A stretch of DNA of 64,000 bases from Nocardia brasiliensis NBRC 14402 (lineage in GTDB: Bacteria > Actinomycetota > Actinomycetes > Mycobacteriales > Mycobacteriaceae). Each line of letters opens with the position of its first letter. The first letter of the stretch is position 1. Shown here in pieces: positions 28,034 to 36,673 of the stretch. The translations under genes and the position numbers were made by a program. Location of the stretch: positions 1 through 64,000 of the forward strand of contig NZ_BAFT02000034.1 in assembly GCF_000308475.2 (NCBI RefSeq), read 5' to 3'. The notes below the pieces were generated by a model. The model worked only from the letters and a program-made list of their open reading frames with translations, did not search any database and was not told the DNA's origin.

Positions 28034-29590
28034 TCAGTGCTCTTCGTTCAGCACGCCCGCCGGGACGTGCCGCAGGCGCAGCACCGCGATCACCGAAAGA
28101 ACAACGGCCGCGACCGCGGTGATACCGGCCGTGACGTGCACGCCGTGCAGAAACGCCTCCCGCGCCGCGAGCAGCACCGCCTCGCCGAGTTCGCCGGGCA
28201 GCCCCGCGCTCGTTTCCACCGCGGCACCGAGGGTGTCGCGCACGGAGCGGCCGGCCTCGGCGGACAGTCCGGCGGGCAAAGTCTCGGCCAGGTCGCCCCG
28301 GTACAGCGCGATGCTGATGCTGCCGAGAATCGAAATGCCCAGTGCGCCGCCGAGTTCCGCGCCGGTCTCGGACACGCCCGAGGCCGCCCCGGCCTGCTCC
28401 GGCGGGGCGGAGCCGACGATCAGCTCGGTGGTGATGCCGAACACCGGCGCCAACCCGAGCGAGCTGACGATCGACGCGGCGACGGCGAGCGCGAGGCTGT
28501 CCGTGACGGCGATCTGCGTCATCATCACCATACCGACCGCGGTCGCGGCCATGCCGGCGCCGATCACGTACGCGGGCCGCACCACTCGCACGATGCGCGG
28601 CGCGAGCTGGGAACCGACGATGAAGCCCAAGCCCGAGGGCGCCATCGCGATGCCGGTGCCGAGCGGGGAGAGCCCGAGCACCAGCTGGAAGTACTGTGCG
28701 ACGAACAGGAAGTAGCCGAACGCGACGAAGATGCCGACCACGTTGATCAGCAACGCGATCCGGAACGTGCCGAGCCGGAACAGCCGCAGGTCGAGCATCG
28801 GGTCGGGCCTGCGCAACTGCCTGCGCACGAACACTATTCCCGCCGCGACACCCGCCGCCAGTGCGAGCAGCGCGGTACCGCCGATGCCGTCCTGCGCGAT
28901 CTTCTTCATGCCGAACACCAGCGCGATCATGGTCGCGACACACAGCGCCGCGCTCACCGGATCCAGGGTGGCGGCGGCATCGTCACGGAACTCCGGCAGC
29001 ACCTTGGGTCCGATCACCAGCAGCAGGGCCATCACCGGCACCGCGAGCAGGAAAACCGAACCCCACCAGAAGTATTCGAGCAGCACGCCGCCGAACAGTG
29101 GGCCCACCGCGCCGCCCGCGGAGAACGCGCCGATCCACACACCGACCGCGACCGAGCGCTGCCGCATATCGCGAAACATGTTGAAAATCAACGACAACGT
29201 GGACGGCGCCAGAGTTGCGCCCGCGATACCGAGCAGCGCCCGGCACAGGATCAGGGTCTCGGCGGTGGGCGCGAAGGCGGCGATCACCGAGACCACCGCG
29301 AAGGCCGCGGCGCCGGCGAGCAGGAGCCGGCGGCGTCCGATGCGATCGCCGAGCGTGCCCATCGTGATCAGCAGTCCGGCCACCATGAAGCCGTAGATGT
29401 CGATGATCCACAGCAGCTGCGAGCTGGTCGGGTGCAGGTCGGCGCTGATCATCGGCACGGCCAGGTGCAGCACCGTGAGGTCCATCGCGTAGACGAGACA
29501 GGCGAGGGCGAGCACGCCGAGCCCGATCCACTCGCGTCGCCCGGCTCGGGGCAGCGCCGCGCCCGGGGTGCGGTCGAGGGTGCTGTCCAC
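28034..29590 (-). CDS. MFS efflux transporter, DHA2/EmrB-QacA type (14 TM)
   Basis: 518-aa proton-driven drug/metabolite exporter. Conserved elements: ACLVYAMDLTVLHLAVPMISADL, the motif-A GTLGDRIGRRRLL, and LLGIAGATLAPSTLSLI (motif C-like), with about fourteen hydrophobic segments. GTG 29590 is chosen because AAGGA lies about 9 bases upstream; a longer start at 29662 adds a polar stretch. The 304-bp region upstream carries a heptamer array and a tandem 29-mer. Substrate unknown. Confidence 0.93.
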   Translation of the reverse strand: MDSTLDRTPGAALPRAGRREWIGLGVLALACLVYAMDLTVLHLAVPMISADLHPTSSQLLWIIDIYGFMVAGLLITMGTLGDRIGRRRLLLAGAAAFAVVSVIAAFAPTAETLILCRALLGIAGATLAPSTLSLIFNMFRDMRQRSVAVGVWIGAFSAGGAVGPLFGGVLLEYFWWGSVFLLAVPVMALLLVIGPKVLPEFRDDAAATLDPVSAALCVATMIALVFGMKKIAQDGIGGTALLALAAGVAAGIVFVRRQLRRPDPMLDLRLFRLGTFRIALLINVVGIFVAFGYFLFVAQYFQLVLGLSPLGTGIAMAPSGLGFIVGSQLAPRIVRVVRPAYVIGAGMAATAVGMVMMTQIAVTDSLALAVAASIVSSLGLAPVFGITTELIVGSAPPEQAGAASGVSETGAELGGALGISILGSISIALYRGDLAETLPAGLSAEAGRSVRDTLGAAVETSAGLPGELGEAVLLAAREAFLHGVHVTAGITAVAAVVLSVIAVLRLRHVPAGVLNEEH

Positions 29591-29693
29591 GGGGCCGGTC
29601 CTTCTGCTGCGATGTCCAGGAGCGTCATGCCTGTTCTGACGAGACAAGCAGTTCCATCTCATCGGTCACCGACCGGAAACCGCAAACGATTTT

Positions 29694-29742
29694 CCGCACC
29701 CCGCACCCCGCACCCCGCACCCCGCACCCCGCACCCCGCACC
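29694..29742. repeat. Heptanucleotide tandem array, 7 perfect copies of CCGCACC
   Basis: Seven uninterrupted CCGCACC units (49 bp) lie about 105 bp upstream of the MFS efflux start. A perfect 7-mer array is prone to slippage, so copy number may differ between strains. It is noncoding in the annotated layout. Confidence 0.9.
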
Positions 29743-29767
29743 CGACCACCCTGCCGCCCGCCCCCCG

Positions 29768-29825
29768 CAGCCCGGAGCCGACCGGCCCGCAGCTCACAGC
29801 CCGGAGCCGACCGGCCTGCAGCTCA
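29768..29825. repeat. Tandem direct repeat, 2 x 29 bp
   Basis: Two adjacent 29-bp units beginning CAGCCCGGAGCCGACC differ at one base (CCCGC versus CCTGC). They sit 26 bp to the right of the heptamer array in the same intergenic spacer. From 29826 to the CoA-transferase stop I see only GC-rich sequence with further partial copies of CCGCAG motifs. Confidence 0.88.
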
Positions 29826-29894
29826 CCACGGCACGTGGCCCAGCACAGCCCGCAGTTCACACCCGACCAGCCGCAGGCGATCGCAGACCGGCGA

Positions 29895-31241
29895 CTAATG
29901 CGTCCGCAACGGCCAGGCGGGCCGGTCGTTGCCATAGGCAGGGGCGGGCCACGTATATGCGGGGTACTCCGCGATCGCCGGTGCGGCGGTGCACGCTTCC
30001 CCGTGGTACACCGCGGTCGCGGGATCGGGCGCGGCCGCCTGCGGGTGGCGCGGCGTCCGGTCCGGCGCGTTGAGTAGCCAGGAAGCGGTGCGCGCCAACG
30101 ACACTCGCACGTCGCGGCCGATCCCGTCGGTGGCGCGCGCGGTGAGCGCGTCGATCACGCCCGCCGCGAGCAGGTAGCCGGACGCGTGATCGAGCGCCTG
30201 GGCGGGCAGCGTGCCGGGCACCGCGGGCGCGCCCTCGGCGATCGCGATGCCGGAGGCCGCCTGCACGATGCTGTCGAAGCCACGCCGGCCACCCCACGGC
30301 CCGAACTCGCCCCATGCCGAGACCCGCCCGTGGATGAGCCCGGGGCGTCTGGCCGCGGTGACCCCCGCGTGCGCGAGCGCGCCGGGCCGATAACCGGTGA
30401 CCAGCACGTCCGCGGCGGTGAGCAGGTCGTTGAACTGGGGCAACCGATCGCGCAGATCCAGCAGCGTGGACCGCTTGCCCTGCCCGGTGTCGGCGTACTG
30501 CCACGGGATCTCGGGCAGGTGCGGCGGATCGACCCGCAGCACCTCCGCGCCGAGCAGGGCGAGGGTCCTGGTGGCGACGGGTCCGGCGATCACCCGGGTC
30601 AGGTCGAGCACGCGCAGGCCGCGCAGTGGCTGGAAAGGTGCTGCGCCCATGGGCAATCCGGGTTCGCCACGGTCGGGGCGGCGTTCGATCGCGACGACCG
30701 GCCCGGCCGCGGCGGAGCGCCCCGCGGGGCTCTGCGCCCACTCTTGTTCGGTGCGCACCCGTACCGCGATCGCGCCGTGCGCGGCGGCGTGATCTTCGAT
30801 ATCGGCGGCCCGGCTCATCGCCATCTGTGCGACCGCGAGATCTACGGGCGCGTCGATCGGCAGCCCGAGCGCGGTGAGCAACCGGTCGCGGTGGTGCGGA
30901 TAGTTGGCGTGCGTGCGGACCCATCCGTCGTAGGTGGGGAAGAACCCGGAGAGGTCGGCGAACATAGTCGCGGGCGCACCGTGGAAGCGCAGCAGGCGTT
31001 CGCTGGAGAACGCGGCGGTGATCCGGACGGGATCGATGCGGTGCGCCACCGGATCCAGGCCGCGGATCGTGCGCAGGCGATTGGCCGCGGCGGTGAGCGC
31101 GGCGACCGATCCGGCGGCCAGTGCCCAGACCGGTAGTGTCGCAGCGAGATTGCTGCCGGGTTCGGGGGCAGGCGTAATGGCGGAGGGGGTGACACCGATT
31201 CCGGCTTCGTAGTCGTGGACCAGCCGTGTGTGCGCGTTCAC
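29895..31241 (-). CDS. CoA-transferase family III (CaiB/BaiF) protein
   Basis: 448-aa protein. The C-terminal half is a classical CaiB domain: LRGLRVLDLTRVIAGPVATRTLALLGAEVLRVDPP with the catalytic-position Asp in LDLTRVIAGP, then GKRSTLLDLR, ADVLVTGYRPGAL, GFDSIVQAASG. The N-terminal 190 aa are a degenerate CaiB-like half (WALAAGSVAALTAA..., FHGAPATMFADLSGFF), as in two-domain actinobacterial members. Such enzymes move CoA between acyl acids. GTG 31241 is the reasonable start; it diverges from the thioesterase gene 40 bp away. Confidence 0.88.
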   Translation of the reverse strand: MNAHTRLVHDYEAGIGVTPSAITPAPEPGSNLAATLPVWALAAGSVAALTAAANRLRTIRGLDPVAHRIDPVRITAAFSSERLLRFHGAPATMFADLSGFFPTYDGWVRTHANYPHHRDRLLTALGLPIDAPVDLAVAQMAMSRAADIEDHAAAHGAIAVRVRTEQEWAQSPAGRSAAAGPVVAIERRPDRGEPGLPMGAAPFQPLRGLRVLDLTRVIAGPVATRTLALLGAEVLRVDPPHLPEIPWQYADTGQGKRSTLLDLRDRLPQFNDLLTAADVLVTGYRPGALAHAGVTAARRPGLIHGRVSAWGEFGPWGGRRGFDSIVQAASGIAIAEGAPAVPGTLPAQALDHASGYLLAAGVIDALTARATDGIGRDVRVSLARTASWLLNAPDRTPRHPQAAAPDPATAVYHGEACTAAPAIAEYPAYTWPAPAYGNDRPAWPLRTH

Positions 31242-31281
31242 GCGAACGAGCGTAATAGTTCCAGCTGAGAAGGAGATCTCC

Positions 31282-32055
31282 GTGGGCATGAAGATCGAGT
31301 CGGGCGAGTGGCTGCGGGTGCTGCGGGCCGACCCGGCTCCCCGCCGCTACCTGCTGTGTTTGCCGCCGGGCGGCGGTCCCGCCACCGCATATCGTGAATT
31401 CGCACAATGTTTCGGCGCGGGCACGGCGGTGCTGGCGGTGCAGTATCCGGGCAGGCAGGACCGCCTCGGCGAGGCGCCGATCACGGATCTGTGCGCGCTC
31501 GCGGACCGGATTGCCGAAGCGGTGCTGCGGCACGGAAACCTCGACGGGCTCGCGCTGTTCGGTCACAGCATGGGCGCGACGGTGGCGTTCGAGACGGCGC
31601 GGCGGCTCGAGCGCGGCGGCCAGGCGCTCACGGCCCTGTTCGTGTCCGGCCGTCCCGCACCGGCTTTCGCGGAGACGCAACGGTTGCACCTCGGCTCGGA
31701 CGAGGACCTGATCAAGGATCTCGAACGCCTGGCCGCCGACCCCGCGCCGATCCAAATGCTGCGGGACGAACCGAGTCTCGCGGAACTGGTGCTGCCCGCC
31801 GTGCGCGGCGACTACCAGGCCGTCGAAACCTATCGGTACACCCCGGGTGACCAACTGGCCGTCGATATCGCCGCGCTCGTCAGCACTGGCGATCCCACCA
31901 TGCGACCGGAGCAGGCCGACGAGTGGCGCGAGTTCACCAGCGGAACCTTCGAGCGCACAACCTTTCCCGGCGGCCACTTCTTCGTGGACGAACGCCCCAC
32001 GGCGGTGGCAGAAGTGGTCGCGGCCCGGCTGGGCCAAGAGCGTTCGCCCGCGTGA
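31282..32055 (+). CDS. Type II thioesterase (editing TE of NRPS/PKS)
   Basis: 257-aa alpha/beta hydrolase of the GrsT/RifR class. LCLPPGGGPATAYREFA is the oxyanion region, LFGHSMGATVAFE carries the nucleophile Ser (GHSMG), and PGGHFFVDE the catalytic His; Asp lies in the region SGRPAP...GDP. It removes misprimed acyl groups from carrier proteins. GTG 31282 follows AAGGAG by 6 bases. No NRPS or PKS gene is in this window, so it serves a distant cluster or acts in trans. Confidence 0.9.
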   Translation: MGMKIESGEWLRVLRADPAPRRYLLCLPPGGGPATAYREFAQCFGAGTAVLAVQYPGRQDRLGEAPITDLCALADRIAEAVLRHGNLDGLALFGHSMGATVAFETARRLERGGQALTALFVSGRPAPAFAETQRLHLGSDEDLIKDLERLAADPAPIQMLRDEPSLAELVLPAVRGDYQAVETYRYTPGDQLAVDIAALVSTGDPTMRPEQADEWREFTSGTFERTTFPGGHFFVDERPTAVAEVVAARLGQERSPA

Positions 32056-32083
32056 TAGCCGAGATGTATTGCCGCGAAGGGAA

Positions 32084-32473
32084 CTAGCGGGCCACCGGGA
32101 GGCGGGTGGCCGGTCCGGCCGCCCGCCGCCGCAGCACGGCATAGCCCACCCAGGAGAGCGCGACGACCACCGCGACGAGCACCCGGACCGCGCCGAGCGC
32201 GTTCTCCGGATAGATCACCCCGGTGAGGTAGTGGTCGATGAAACCGCTGGGCGGCAGCCCGGCCTCGCCCGCTCGGTGGCGCGCCCAATTCTCCAGATGG
32301 GTGAGCGGGCAGTCGATCCCGAACAGCACCGTGCTGAACCCCCAGCCGAACGCGAGCAGGTGCAGCCAGAGGGTGCGCGGCCACCGCCACGCCAGGTATC
32401 CACCGGCCACCACGTACGCCACGAACGCGAAATGCGCGGCGGCGGTGGCATCGGCGAGCAGCCGATACAGCAC
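32084..32473 (-). CDS. DUF2784 membrane protein
   Basis: 129 aa with three to four TM helices and the DUF2784 hallmarks: FVAYVVAGGYLAWRWPR, CPLTHLENWARHRAGE, and an FIDHYLTGVIYPE loop. Function unknown. It stands between the thioesterase (convergent) and the zinc-ribbon SDR gene (same strand, starting upstream), 23 bp after the SDR gene is not possible: the SDR gene is upstream at higher coordinates and reads toward it from the other side only in sense, ending 24 bp to its right. Confidence 0.8.
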   Translation of the reverse strand: MLYRLLADATAAAHFAFVAYVVAGGYLAWRWPRTLWLHLLAFGWGFSTVLFGIDCPLTHLENWARHRAGEAGLPPSGFIDHYLTGVIYPENALGAVRVLVAVVVALSWVGYAVLRRRAAGPATRLPVAR

Positions 32474-32496
32474 AGCACCAGCTTAGCGATCAGGCC

Positions 32497-33942
32497 TCAC
32501 CACGGTGAAGGCTGATAGTCCTTGAGGAAGCAACCGTAGAGGTCGGTGCCCTGCTCGCCCTGCACGATCGGGTCGTAGACCCGGGCGGCGCCGTCGACCA
32601 GGTCCAACGGGGCGTGGAAGCCCTCTTCGGCCAGGCGCATCTTCGTGTAGTGCGGGCGCTCGTCGGTGATCCACCCGGTGTCGACCGCGGTCATCAGGAT
32701 GCCGTCGGCCTCGAGCATTTCGCGAGCGCTGGTGCGCGTCAACATGTTCAGCGCCGCTTTGGCCATATTGGTGTGCGGATGGCCGGGGCCCTTGTAGGCC
32801 CGGGAGAACTGGCCCTCCATCGCGGACACGTTGACGATGTACTTGCGGCGGGCGGCGGCCGCGGCCATGGCCGGCCGCAGGCGCGACACCAGGATGAACG
32901 GCGCGACCGAATTGCACAGCTGCACCTCGAGCAGTTCGGTGGGGTCGACCTCGGCGACGGTCTGCACCCAGCTGTTGGTGTGCGCGAGGTCGGGCACCAG
33001 ACCGCCGGCGTCGATCGCGACGCCCCGCGAAATGCGTTCGGGGGTGGCCGATCCCGCGACCAGCGCGAGTTCGGCGATATCGGCGGCGGACAGCGTCGGG
33101 GTGAGCGAGGCGGTGAGCGCGGTGGGGTGTGCCTGCATCGTCTTGCCGAAGGTGACCAGCTCGGGCAGCAGGCCCGCGGGCAGCGGTCCGGATTCGGCGT
33201 CGACCAGCGCGCTGTAGGCGCCGGGGGAGCGGCGCACGGTCTGGGCGGCGTTGTTGATCAGGATGTCCAGCGGTCCCTGTGCCGCCACGTCGTCGGCGAG
33301 CGCGACGACCTGGGCGGGATCGCGCAGGTCGATGCCGACCACGCGCAACCGGTGCAGCCAGTCGGCGCTGTCCTCCATCGCGGCGAAGCGGCGGACCGCG
33401 TCGTTCGGGAACCGGGTGGTGATCGTGGTGTGCGCGCCGTCGCGCAGCAATCGCAGCGCTATGTACATGCCGATCTTGGCCCGGCCACCGGTGAGCAGGG
33501 CACGGCGCCCGGTCAGATCGGCCCGTGCGTCCCGCTTGCCGTGGCTGCGCGCGGCGCATTCCGGGCACAGCTGGTGATAGAACGCATCGACCTGGGTGTA
33601 CTTCTGCTTGCAGATGTAGCAGGGGCGCGGGCGGATCAGCGTGCCCGCGCTGGCGCCCGCCGCGCTCGAGGCCAGCGGGATGCCCGCAGTCTCGTCGTCG
33701 ATCCGCTGCGGCGAGCCGGTCGCGGTCGCGGCGACGACCTCGCGATCGGCCGCCGACACCGCCGCCCTGGCCTCGGTGCGCCGCCGCTGCTTGAGCTTCT
33801 TGAACATGTGGCCGACCGCGCGCTGCACCGCCACCGAGTCGGGATGGTCCTTCTCCAGTTGCCCGGCCTTGTCCAGTACGCGCAGACAGGTCGCGAGCTC
33901 GTCCGGATCAATCATGCTTTCGGCCATCGGTGGTACAGGCAT
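32497..33942 (-). CDS. Zinc-ribbon/SDR fusion protein lacking the catalytic Tyr
   Basis: 481 aa. Residues 1-100 are helical and charged; a four-cysteine zinc ribbon follows (Cys108/Cys111 in CYICKQKY, Cys126/Cys129 in CPECA); residues 140-481 form an extended SDR with TGGRAKIG (151-158) and ILINNAAQT. Where the active site YxxxK is expected (after VNVSAMEGQFSR...), the residues are HTNMAKAALN: Lys is kept but Tyr is replaced. ATG 33942 avoids an 11-residue extension. It may bind NAD(P) without classical dehydrogenase chemistry. Similar fusions exist in actinobacteria and some eukaryotes (from memory). Confidence 0.82.
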   Translation of the reverse strand: MPVPPMAESMIDPDELATCLRVLDKAGQLEKDHPDSVAVQRAVGHMFKKLKQRRRTEARAAVSAADREVVAATATGSPQRIDDETAGIPLASSAAGASAGTLIRPRPCYICKQKYTQVDAFYHQLCPECAARSHGKRDARADLTGRRALLTGGRAKIGMYIALRLLRDGAHTTITTRFPNDAVRRFAAMEDSADWLHRLRVVGIDLRDPAQVVALADDVAAQGPLDILINNAAQTVRRSPGAYSALVDAESGPLPAGLLPELVTFGKTMQAHPTALTASLTPTLSAADIAELALVAGSATPERISRGVAIDAGGLVPDLAHTNSWVQTVAEVDPTELLEVQLCNSVAPFILVSRLRPAMAAAAARRKYIVNVSAMEGQFSRAYKGPGHPHTNMAKAALNMLTRTSAREMLEADGILMTAVDTGWITDERPHYTKMRLAEEGFHAPLDLVDGAARVYDPIVQGEQGTDLYGCFLKDYQPSPW

Positions 33943-34024
33943 CCTTTTGCTGAGCTGGGAAATCGACCCGCTCATTGTCGCAAACGCGCGAACCGGGTTG
34001 CCGCCCGGTTGCCTGCTCGGGCCG

Positions 34025-34830
34025 TCATGCGCGCAGCAGCCGCAGCGTCGTGTCCGCGGTTGCGCGCAGCAGCTCGATCGCTTCGGCGGTGGTCGGCGGC
34101 CTGCTGGTGGGGGTGGCTGTGACCGAGGACAGGCGCAGCCAGCTGATCTCGTAGGTGGTCCAGCCGTGGCGGACGGCGAGGGTGATGCTGGTCGGCCGGG
34201 TGCCGCCCGCGCTCTTGCGTTGTACGAGATACGCCTCGTCGCCGAGGCCGGGCAGCGCGGTGATCTCGTCGTCCTCGGACAGCGGGGCCTGTGTCCAGGT
34301 CTGGAACCGGGCGGTGAATTCGGGGCCGGGATCGGTCTGTTTGTGCACCACGGCCCGCACCTTCACCGTGCTGTCGTCGCCACGATCGAGCGCGCCGGGC
34401 GTGCTGAGCCGAATCGTGCACGTCATCGTGTCGACGGCCGGGTGCAGCAGGGTTTGGTGCAGTGGGTATTTCGGGCCGGTCGCACTAGTGGGCGCGAGGG
34501 TGAATCCAGCGCGCAGATAGGGCGCGGTATCGGTGATCGCGCAGAGGTTGTCGACGTGGTGATAGCCCCGCAGATCGGGTGCGGCGGGGGCGGTTCGGTC
34601 GGTGCCGGAGGTGGTGAGCGAGGCGGCGACCCAGATTGCCGAGACGGCCGCCGCCGCACCCAGCGCCCACTGCCAGCTCTTGCCGTGCGTGGACCCGCGC
34701 CAGGTCAGCGCGCGTCGCGGCGGCACCGTGCCGTCCGGATAGGGCCGTGGTGGTGCCGCCGGTGTCAGCGGCTGGTCCAGCCAGCCCGTGTAGTCGGGGC
34801 GCGAGGGCCCCGAACCCCCGATCCCGTCAT
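34025..34830 (-). pseudogene. Membrane-anchored hypothetical protein, apparent frameshift near its start
   Basis: From GTG 34726 there is a 233-aa protein: basic N-terminus, one TM helix (about 17-35), then an exported domain with cysteines (DNLCAIT, TMTCTIR), of the general type of DUF3558-like actinobacterial proteins. Upstream in the same frame the sequence still looks coding (DYTGWLDQPLTP, PRPYPDGT) but has no start codon. An ATG at 34830 (MTGSG) is out of frame by one base across a run of five G at 34819-34815; adding one G would join them into one protein. Either a real one-base deletion or a sequencing error. A functional product from GTG 34726 remains possible. Confidence 0.6.
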
Positions 34831-34875
34831 CGCCCCGAAAATATCACCTCATCCGACGTCGCGCGGGGGTTCGGA

Positions 34876-36399
34876 TCAGGGCCGGCCGGCCCGCAGATTT
34901 TCCGCGGCGGCGGTGCGGCCGAGCTGGTCGGCACGTTCGGTGAGGCGGGCGAGCAACGGCGCCGGGATTTCCGCGCGGACCTCGATCAGCCCGTCCCACA
35001 CCACTTTCGGGGTGTCCGCGGTGAGCGCGGCCAGGAACTCGTCGAGATCGTCCATGCCGTCGATGATTTCGAGCACCCTGGCCCGGCCCTCGGCATCCTG
35101 CGCGAGCGCGATCTCGACGAGGGTGTCGATATTGTCGCTGCGCGCCGCGACGAGCACGGCGGCCAAGAGCTGTGCGCGGCTCAGATCGCCGATGCAGGAC
35201 GCCAGGATCGGGGTCGCGGTCGCCGGCAGTGCGTCGACCAAAGGCAAAGCCTGGGACCAGAGTTCGTGTTCGGCGGTGGTGCCGATCACCGCGCGCAGCA
35301 CGTCCGGGTCCTGCATGATCGGCAAGCCCGCCATGCGCCTGCGGTCGGTGTCGGTCATCGCCAAGGCGATCGGCAACATCGCGCTCCACAGACCTGCTGC
35401 GTCGGCCTGGGTGACCAGCTCGCCGAGTTCGTCGTCCGGCTTGTCGGCCAGGCGCGCGGCCAGGATGGCCAGCTGCTCCGGTTGCAGGTGCACTGCCAGC
35501 GGCAGCAGATCGAGCCAGAAGCCCTTCTGCAACGCGGCGTTCATGATCGAGGCGAGCACCGATTCCTCCTGTACCGCAGGTCTTTCGGCGAAAGCCCGTA
35601 AGCTGTCCGGGCTCATCGCGCTGGTCACCGGCAGCAGCGAAGCCCAGGCGTCCAGCGCGCGGACGGCCTCGATCAGGCCGTCCAGCACCGCGCCGCCGAG
35701 TGCAGCCGCGAGATCGCCGAGCGCGGCGCGGTTCTCGGGACCGACGCTGTCGAGCAGATCGAGACCCTCTGTCCACAGGTCTTGTTCGTGCGCCGCCCGG
35801 ATCACTCCGGCGAGCCGGTCGGTGAACAAACCCATCAGCCGGTCCAGTGCGGACTTGTCCTCCATGAGAAAACCGACGCGCAACAGATCGGCATCGCTGA
35901 GCACCGGTGCCGCGGCGCGCATCGTTTCCTCCGGCACGACGCCGACGAACCGGCTCATGGTCACATGGTCGTCGAGCCGCAACAGTTCCCGGGCCACGTC
36001 GGCGACCAGCCTGGTAGGCACCGACGCGATGATGTCGGCGGTGCGGCGCGGGTCCAGCTGGGCCGCGGTCTCGGCGAGAAAGCGAGCGGGTAGCGCCTTC
36101 GCGATATCGATCGCACGGGCCGGTTCGACCGATCCGGCGACGGCCGCGCACAGCACCGGTCCGAACGCGCGCTCGGCGGCCTTGGCGCTGATCACGGTCG
36201 GCACCAACTTCGTCGCCGCCGCGACCCGCCGCATCCGCGCGGCGTCGCGATCGAAGAGCAGGTCGGTGGCGCGTTCCCGGAACGCCCGGATCGCCTCGGG
36301 CGAAAGGCTGTGCAGGAACGCAAGATCCGCCGGGTCGGCGATATCCAGCAGGCGCGCGAGTTTGGTCGTTTCCGCGCGCACCATGAGTTGCGCGCTCAT
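34876..36399 (-). CDS. 507-aa alpha-helical repeat protein of unknown function
   Basis: Almost entirely helical, with repeating units of about 35-45 residues (for example ...RAIDIAKALPARFLAETAAQLDPRRTADIIASVPTRLVADVARELL) reminiscent of HEAT or MgtE-N-type repeats. No signal peptide, TM helix or catalytic motif. ATG 36399 overlaps the stop of the 71-aa protein gene, so it is translated in coupling with it and probably belongs to the operon led by the EphD-like hydrolase. Not recognised; a scaffold or interaction role is only a guess. Confidence 0.75.
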   Translation of the reverse strand: MSAQLMVRAETTKLARLLDIADPADLAFLHSLSPEAIRAFRERATDLLFDRDAARMRRVAAATKLVPTVISAKAAERAFGPVLCAAVAGSVEPARAIDIAKALPARFLAETAAQLDPRRTADIIASVPTRLVADVARELLRLDDHVTMSRFVGVVPEETMRAAAPVLSDADLLRVGFLMEDKSALDRLMGLFTDRLAGVIRAAHEQDLWTEGLDLLDSVGPENRAALGDLAAALGGAVLDGLIEAVRALDAWASLLPVTSAMSPDSLRAFAERPAVQEESVLASIMNAALQKGFWLDLLPLAVHLQPEQLAILAARLADKPDDELGELVTQADAAGLWSAMLPIALAMTDTDRRRMAGLPIMQDPDVLRAVIGTTAEHELWSQALPLVDALPATATPILASCIGDLSRAQLLAAVLVAARSDNIDTLVEIALAQDAEGRARVLEIIDGMDDLDEFLAALTADTPKVVWDGLIEVRAEIPAPLLARLTERADQLGRTAAAENLRAGRP

Positions 36400-36611
36400 A
36401 AGCCGAGCGCCTTCTTCACGGCCGGTCGCATCAGCCGGGGGATCAGCTGCAGCGAGGATTCCACCGCCGCGCCGAGGCGTTCGCCGCGGGCGCGGACGGC
36501 GGTGCGCAGCAGGCGGTCGAGCTCGGCGAGGTCGGCCTCGGTGAGCCGGCCGAACTCGTCGGGCAGCGGTGCGCCGAGGGTCTGGGTCAGCGGGTGCGCA
36601 GGGTCCGGCAT
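36396..36611 (-). CDS. Small helical protein in the hydrolase operon
   Basis: 71 aa (MPDPAHPLTQTLGAPLPDEF..., ending PAVKKALGL), one or two amphipathic helices rich in Leu/Arg. ATG 36611 is supported by GGAG 5 bases upstream. Its stop overlaps the start of the 507-aa gene (ATGA), and it lies 62 bp after the hydrolase stop. Probably a partner of the helical repeat protein. No family recognised. Confidence 0.7.
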   Translation of the reverse strand: MPDPAHPLTQTLGAPLPDEFGRLTEADLAELDRLLRTAVRARGERLGAAVESSLQLIPRLMRPAVKKALGL

Positions 36612-36673
36612 GGCATCTCCGTATCGGTGTCGAATTATGTTGCGCGCGGCCGTGTTCCGGCGGGCGTGCGGGA

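Noticed and set aside
29694..29825. CRISPR array
   Set aside because: The repeats are contiguous without spacers and no cas genes are present.
28037..30073. 678-codon plus-strand frame
   Set aside because: Antisense to the MFS exporter and runs through the heptamer array; composition is His/Arg/Gln-rich with no family.
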